From assembly GCF_016592155.1 (NCBI RefSeq), contig NZ_AP024237.1, positions 2,790,001-2,854,000 of the forward strand: DNA of 64,000 bases. Direction: 5' to 3'. Positions 60,056 to 64,000 of the stretch are shown piece after piece. Every line of letters starts with the position of its first letter. The stretch's first letter is position 1. Under the pieces are notes generated by a model. That model was not told where the DNA came from. It was given only the letters and a program-made list of their open reading frames with translations, and did no database searches. The stretch comes from Mycobacterium heckeshornense. Lineage in GTDB: Bacteria > Actinomycetota > Actinomycetes > Mycobacteriales > Mycobacteriaceae. Both the position numbers and the translations under genes were made by a program.

Positions 60056-61267
60056 ATGGCCGTACATGGAATCTGCGACCGGGTCGCCATCATCGCGATG
60101 GGCTGTACCGCCTTCGGGGAACATTGGGATCGCTCGGCCGATGACTTATTGATCGAGGCGGTCACCGACACCACCTCCAGCGCCGGGGTGACGCTGAGCG
60201 ATATCGACGCGTTTTGGCTGGGAACATACATGTCCGGCTTGTCCGGGCTGAGCCTCAGTCGGCCGTTGCGGTTGCACGGCAAACCGGTTACCCGGGTGGA
60301 GAACATGTGTGCTACCGGCTCAGAAGCGCTGCGCAACGCCTGCTACGCCGTAGCCAGCGGCGCCTACGACATGGCGATGGCTGTCGGCGTCGAAAAACTC
60401 AAGGACTCCGGGTTTTCTGGTCTGCTGCGCCCGTCGATACCCTCCGACGGCACCGGCGGTACCCTCGGAACAACCAGCGCGCCAGCCAATTTCAGCTTGC
60501 TCGGCCCCGCCTACGCCAAGAAGTACGGGGTCACACCCGACGAGCTTAAGGACGTCATCACCCGCATCGCTTGGAAAAACCATCACAACGGCGCCCGCAA
60601 CCCCCGCGCGCAATTCCGCAAGGAGGTATCCGCGGAGACAATCTCCTGTTCACCGCTGGTCGCCGGACAACTCGGGGTTTTCGACTGCTCGGGGGTTTCC
60701 GACGGCGCCGCCGCCGCGATCGTGGTCCGCGCCAACGACGCTCACAAGTACACCGACAAACCGCTGTACATCAAGGCGCTGTCGCTGGTCTCCGGTGCCG
60801 CGGACGGTAACGTCGACCCCGACTACGACTTCACGACGTTTCCCGAAGTCGTCGCCTCGGCGCGCAACGCCTACGCCGAGGCCGGACTCACCGACCCGGC
60901 TGCCCAGATCGCGATGGCCGAGGTACACGACTGCTTCACCGTCACCGAGCTAGTCCTGATGGAAGATCTCGGCTTCGCTGAACGCGGCACCGCCTGGAAA
61001 ACGGTGCTGGCAGGCACATTCGACCTCGACGGTAGCTTGCCAGTCAACCCCGATGGCGGGCTCAAAGCGTTCGGCCACCCCGTCGGCGCCAGCGGACTGC
61101 GGATGCTCTTCGAGTGCTGGCTGCAGCTACGCGGAGACGCGCCGGATGACCGCCAGATTCGAACAGTCGCCGCCGGCAAGAACATCGGTCTCACCCACAA
61201 CCTCGGGGGCGGACCCGGCGAATGCGTCTCCTTCGTCTCGCTCGTCGGCACCGAACCCAACCCTTGA
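60056..61267 (+). CDS. Thiolase (SCP-x-like acetyl-CoA acetyltransferase)
   Basis: The 403-residue protein is a complete thiolase of the lipid-transfer/SCP-x group. The nucleophilic Cys is in TRVENMCATGSEALRNACYAVASGAYDMAMAVGVEKLKD. His-containing motifs are MAEVHDCFTVTELVLMEDLGF and GGLKAFGHPVGASGLRMLFE. The final GGGPGECVSFVSLVG replaces the classical CxGGG loop. AAGGAGAG precedes the ATG and it is one base from the upstream gene, so the proteins probably form a complex, with the DUF35 partner completing the active enzyme as in related steroid or aromatic degradation systems. This thiolase is the only intact one in the window. Confidence 0.92.
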   Translation: MAVHGICDRVAIIAMGCTAFGEHWDRSADDLLIEAVTDTTSSAGVTLSDIDAFWLGTYMSGLSGLSLSRPLRLHGKPVTRVENMCATGSEALRNACYAVASGAYDMAMAVGVEKLKDSGFSGLLRPSIPSDGTGGTLGTTSAPANFSLLGPAYAKKYGVTPDELKDVITRIAWKNHHNGARNPRAQFRKEVSAETISCSPLVAGQLGVFDCSGVSDGAAAAIVVRANDAHKYTDKPLYIKALSLVSGAADGNVDPDYDFTTFPEVVASARNAYAEAGLTDPAAQIAMAEVHDCFTVTELVLMEDLGFAERGTAWKTVLAGTFDLDGSLPVNPDGGLKAFGHPVGASGLRMLFECWLQLRGDAPDDRQIRTVAAGKNIGLTHNLGGGPGECVSFVSLVGTEPNP

Positions 61268-61311
61268 TTGATCGGAACCCCGTGACCGCTGACCTCCGTG
61301 GAGGAGCAACG

Positions 61312-61857
61312 ATGACACTGATGGGCGTCAGTAATATTGTGCGGCGTAGCACACCGACGCTTGCGACACTGGTCGTGCTGGGTGCCGGGATCATCGCAGC
61401 AGGCACCCCTTCCGCACATGCGGACGGTGGTGACCCCGAAGACACGGTCATACCGAACAACAAGCGGCTCAACGATGGCGTCGTCGCCAATGTCTACACT
61501 GTCCAGCACCAGGCTAAATGCACCACCGACCTGAAGATCAGCCCGCAGCTCCAGCTAGCCGCGCAGCGGCATACCGAAGACCTGCTCAACAACCGGGCTC
61601 TCGACGGTGACATCGGGTCGGACGGCTCGACGGTGCAGGACCGGGCCTTGGCTGCGGGCTATCACGGCACGGTCGCCGAGACTGTGGCCATTCAGCCGTC
61701 GTTGGCGATCAATGGCATTGACATCATGGGTAATTGGTACTACCGCCCCGACTACTACGCGATCATGTCCAACTGCGCAAACACCCAAATTGGGGTGTGG
61801 TCGCTGAACAGTCTGGACCGCAGCGTCGTGGTAGCGGTTTACGGCCAGCCGGCCTGA
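61312..61857 (+). CDS. Secreted CAP-domain (SCP-like) protein
   Basis: The 181-residue protein has a Sec signal peptide: positive start MTLMGVSNIVRRS, hydrophobic TLATLVVLGAGIIAAG and likely cleavage after AHA (residue ~39). The mature part shows CAP wording: NDGVVANVYTVQHQAKCTTDLKISPQLQLAAQRHTEDLLNN, with His and later Glu (GTVAETVAIQP), then NWYYRPDYYAIMSNCANTQIGVWSLNS. Small one-domain CAP proteins are common in mycobacterial culture filtrates; roles are unclear. GGAGGAG lies upstream of the ATG. It follows the thiolase by 45 bases but is not obviously in its pathway. Confidence 0.85.
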   Translation: MTLMGVSNIVRRSTPTLATLVVLGAGIIAAGTPSAHADGGDPEDTVIPNNKRLNDGVVANVYTVQHQAKCTTDLKISPQLQLAAQRHTEDLLNNRALDGDIGSDGSTVQDRALAAGYHGTVAETVAIQPSLAINGIDIMGNWYYRPDYYAIMSNCANTQIGVWSLNSLDRSVVVAVYGQPA

Positions 61858-61911
61858 CCGGCCAGTAGACGGGTATGGCTTGTGGTGCATCTCAATGAGC
61901 GAAAGACTCCG

Positions 61912-62350
61912 ATGAATAGCCGATTTGTTGTCGTTCCGGCAATTGCGCTCGCTATCGGAGGTGTTGTCGGCTGCACATCGCTGGCGGCTTTCAAGCCCAA
62001 GCCCGGGACGCTGCCGCCCGAGACAGCGCAGCTCACCATCAACGACACGACCGCCGACACCACCAAGGCAGTGCAGTGTTCGACGGTAGATTCGTTAACG
62101 ACGATCAAAGCTGGCGATGACGATCGGGGGGGCGACGGTGATGGTGTCCAATGCCGGGCCGCTGACCGTCAAGTTCGTCAGGATTCGTAACCTCAGCGGC
62201 GTTACCGGTGATTACAACCTCGGTCTAGAAGGCGACGCAACGATCGCGATGAACGGTGCCACGTACGACATCACGGGTGCCGTTCTCGGGTACAGCCCTA
62301 CAGCAATTGCGCCGATGAAGCAGTCGTTCCGGATCAAGGTTTCATGCTGA
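61912..62350 (+). pseudogene. LpqH-like lipoprotein with frameshift at a G7 run
   Basis: The start MNSRFVVVPAIALAIGGVVGC has a lipobox VVGC, so the product would be a membrane lipoprotein. It continues LTINDTTADTTKAVQCSTVDSLTTIKAGDDD. At a run of seven Gs (62126-62132) the frame shifts; with six Gs it would continue RGATVMVSNAGPLTVKFVRI and end QSFRIKVSC at 62350. This is the LpqH/19-kDa-antigen layout with two Cys expected to pair. As it stands a 93-residue shifted product results. A real mutation, phase variation by slippage, or a sequencing error are all possible. Confidence 0.8.
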
Positions 62351-62686
62351 TGCGTCAGACGGTGACGTCCGCGCGCCGAGACTAGGATCCGCTGTGGGCT
62401 TCCCCTGAAAACGTGGAGGTTTCCGTTATGCGGCCTCCGGTTGGATGGCCGTGATTTTTTCGTATTCGACGGGTGGCAGCAACCCGGCTGAGCTGTGCTG
62501 AGGTCGGGTGAACCCGGCGATCACCAGCGCCTCCAACGCATTGGTCTTATTCTTCCTGCCCGAACACCGGGCAACAGAGTCGCACAACAACTGGACCACT
62601 ACGACGGCCTCACCCCACTTCGGCAACTTCGACAAAAAATCTCAGTTGTTGCTGTGCCGGATAGGCTGTGGAGGTAGGATTTTGGG
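62351..62686. mobile_element. Scar of two different IS elements, no intact gene
   Basis: On the minus strand, 62428-62508 reads RPQHSSAGLLPPVEYEKITAIQPEAA, an ending like IS3-family OrfB. Directly beside it, 62510-62553 is nearly identical to 44396-44440 inside the IS256 type C transposase. The rest of the stretch has no recognisable gene apart from the promoter region of the next one. Confidence 0.65.
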
Positions 62687-63094
62687 GTGGTACGTTTCAT
62701 TGCCGTTTCTGCGGCCACTCTCGGAATCGCGTTGACCGGCGTTCATCCCGTAAGCGTCTCGAATGCCTCGCCTTCGAACGCAACACAGCAGTGTACCTTC
62801 GACCTCATACCTCCAAAGGTGCTGCGGATTTCGGGTGTGAGCTTTGTGACCGCAACTGTGAAACCTGGATCATGCGGGGAAGTCAACCCCAACTTTTCAG
62901 AGGTGTGTCTGTCGATCGAGGGACGGGATTCGGCCGGGCAGTGCGCGTGGAACAGCGGTCCAGCACCGGCGGTGCTTTACTACACCTACGTACAAGGTGC
63001 GACGTATGTCGTGAAAGGCCAAGGATGCGTTAGTCTTTTCGCGCCGCCCTACACGATGTGTCAGGACATTGCCCCATCGCACGTCACGCTGTAG
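62687..63094 (+). CDS. Small secreted hypothetical protein
   Basis: The 135-residue product starts at a GTG with GGAGG 12 bases upstream. It has a signal peptide: MVRFIAVSAATLGIALTGVHPVSVSNASP with likely cleavage near residue 28. The mature part has six cysteines (TQQCTFDL, GSCGEV, SEVCLS, GQCAWN, GQGCVSL, TMCQD), suggesting three disulfides, and Pro/Val-rich beta strands. I do not recognise a named family. The gene lies next to an Mce-associated gene on the opposite strand, with converging 3' ends 28 bases apart. Confidence 0.75.
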   Translation: MVRFIAVSAATLGIALTGVHPVSVSNASPSNATQQCTFDLIPPKVLRISGVSFVTATVKPGSCGEVNPNFSEVCLSIEGRDSAGQCAWNSGPAPAVLYYTYVQGATYVVKGQGCVSLFAPPYTMCQDIAPSHVTL

Positions 63095-63122
63095 GGCTGA
63101 CCGCGGCATGCGCTCCGCGTTT

Positions 63123-63797
63123 TTAAACGGGGTCGAACTCGGAGATCAACCAGTGCTGGTTGATCTTGTCCAGGGTCACCCGGACGCTCGAAATCGAATC
63201 AGTAGGCGAGTCCGTGCCGACGACAGTGGTCTGGTTGACGAAGATCAGGACCACTGCATGGTTGGAGGTAGCTGACACCGAGGCAGCCGCGGGCACGGTG
63301 GCGACTGTGGAGATGTGTTTCTGCTTAGCGCCCGGAATCACGACGTCATGGATCAGCTGGTTGTAGGAGTCCCGAAAGGTTCCGGTCAACCGGTCGCGGG
63401 CTGTGCCTAAGTCCTTTTCGACAGTGTCGGGCCGATAAGACAGCAGGGCAATGGCGGATTCCTTGGCCGCCGCAACGGATTCGGTGCGGGCAGCCGCTGA
63501 ACTGCCCATCGATGAATTCTGCCATTTCAAGTAGCCAGCGGCCACCGTCAGCAACAAAGCGAGGCCGGGCAGCACCGCATACGCCAACGACCGCGACCAG
63601 TTGATCCGGCGTTTGGCCTCAGCGGGCTCAAGGGCTTCGGCGTGCTTCTCATCTTCCGACTCATCCGAGGTTGTGTCCGCGGCGTCGCGCGTCTTTTCGC
63701 GGTAGCCCGCCTTTCGGGGTTCTTCGCTTTCCGTTGCTTCGGTGGCGGCGACCTTTGCATGGTCCTGGTCGTTCGCCTTGTCGTTTTCCACCCGCAC
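63123..63797 (-). CDS. Mce-associated membrane protein
   Basis: The 224-residue protein has a charged, Glu/Lys-rich cytoplasmic N-terminus of ~70 residues, one membrane segment (SLAYAVLPGLALLLTVAAGYLKW), and an outside domain: ESVAAAKESAIALLSYRPDTVEKDLGTARDRLTGTFRDSYNQLIHDVVIPGAKQKHISTVATVPAAASVS ending in LDKINQHWLISEFDPV. This layout and wording are those of the Mce-associated (Mas) family encoded at the ends of mce operons, which stabilise Mce lipid-import complexes. An mce operon may therefore lie to the right of the window. The start ATG at 63797 is a reasonable choice; no strong ribosome site is visible. Confidence 0.9.
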   Translation of the reverse strand: MRVENDKANDQDHAKVAATEATESEEPRKAGYREKTRDAADTTSDESEDEKHAEALEPAEAKRRINWSRSLAYAVLPGLALLLTVAAGYLKWQNSSMGSSAAARTESVAAAKESAIALLSYRPDTVEKDLGTARDRLTGTFRDSYNQLIHDVVIPGAKQKHISTVATVPAAASVSATSNHAVVLIFVNQTTVVGTDSPTDSISSVRVTLDKINQHWLISEFDPV

Positions 63798-64000
63798 AGT
63801 TGCTGGTTCCTTATCTATGTCAAAAGGACCCCGTAAAGGTCCACTGGTCCTCTCCTGTTGTTTTATCGGGTTGTCGGCTGTTCATGATCGCGAGTCGGCG
63901 TTAAGGGATACGCCCTTCAGTGCGGCGAGGACGTCCGTAACAAAGCGTCGTCATCCCCGGACTGGCGGATCTGTAATCGGCGGCGCCGCCGGAATGCAGC
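63798..64000 (-). other. Window edge, possible tail of an upstream minus-strand gene
   Basis: A minus-strand frame entering from the right edge ends CIPAAPPITDPPVRG with a TGA at 63951. Proline-rich tails are common in Mce proteins, but fifteen residues cannot decide. Between 63798 and 63950 nothing else is recognised. Confidence 0.25.

Overview
The window is high-GC actinobacterial DNA, most likely from a Mycobacterium. The evidence is an Mce-associated membrane protein, an LpqH-type lipoprotein, a CAP-domain exported protein, many fad-type genes (FadD, FadE, thiolases, SDRs, CaiB/BaiF CoA-transferases) and actinobacterial IS families. No rRNA, tRNA or CRISPR array was seen.

Left third (1-28 kb). 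A PEP-synthase-like gene cut by the window edge and a large LuxR/AAA regulator (LAL type) are followed by a long minus-strand catabolic block: aldehyde dehydrogenase (broken by one stop codon), acyl-CoA synthetase, GMC oxidoreductase, acyl-CoA dehydrogenase, aldehyde dehydrogenase, SDR, amidohydrolase, ADP-forming acyl-CoA ligase, cytochrome P450 and an NTF2-like protein. Several of these overlap by 4-14 bases, so they look co-transcribed. The set suggests oxidation of a hydrophobic alcohol or ring compound to an acid, CoA activation and beta-oxidation; the substrate cannot be read from sequence. From 18 to 28 kb come two acyl-CoA dehydrogenases, three SDRs (one a remnant), a CaiB/BaiF CoA-transferase with a FadR/GntR regulator, a decayed thiolase, and an alpha/beta hydrolase whose 3' part is now fused to the start of an IS256 transposase.

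Middle (28-58.5 kb). This is an IS graveyard with readable stratigraphy. An IS1380 element (31338-37902) contains an IS256 element, which contains an IS110 element. The same IS1380 also holds an IS1634-type element flanked by a perfect 231-bp direct repeat, and another IS1634-type element abuts its left end. A second copy of the IS256::IS110 composite (53389-57559) has a further IS1634-type element inside it. Two IS256 elements with 8-bp target duplications flank a double-TetR gene. A complete three-gene Mu/Tn7-like transposon (DUF6431-like protein, integrase, AAA ATPase; 45851-49197, 5-bp duplication) splits a thiolase. A three-gene tyrosine-recombinase element (50213-53388) with imperfect terminal inverted repeats lies between the 5' half of one IS256 transposase and the 3' half of a different one, joined at the homologous codon. 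This last element is the most interesting object in the window. Islands of host genes between the elements include a phosphotransferase pair and the TetR fusion.

Right end (58.6-64 kb). A KAS/HMG-CoA-synthase-like protein with a C-terminal zinc-ribbon/OB fold is paired with a thiolase. Then come an exported CAP protein, an LpqH-like lipoprotein frameshifted at a run of seven Gs, an IS scar, a small secreted protein and an Mce-associated protein. At least four thiolase genes or fragments in the window are broken, so catabolic functions here are being lost while mobile DNA accumulates.
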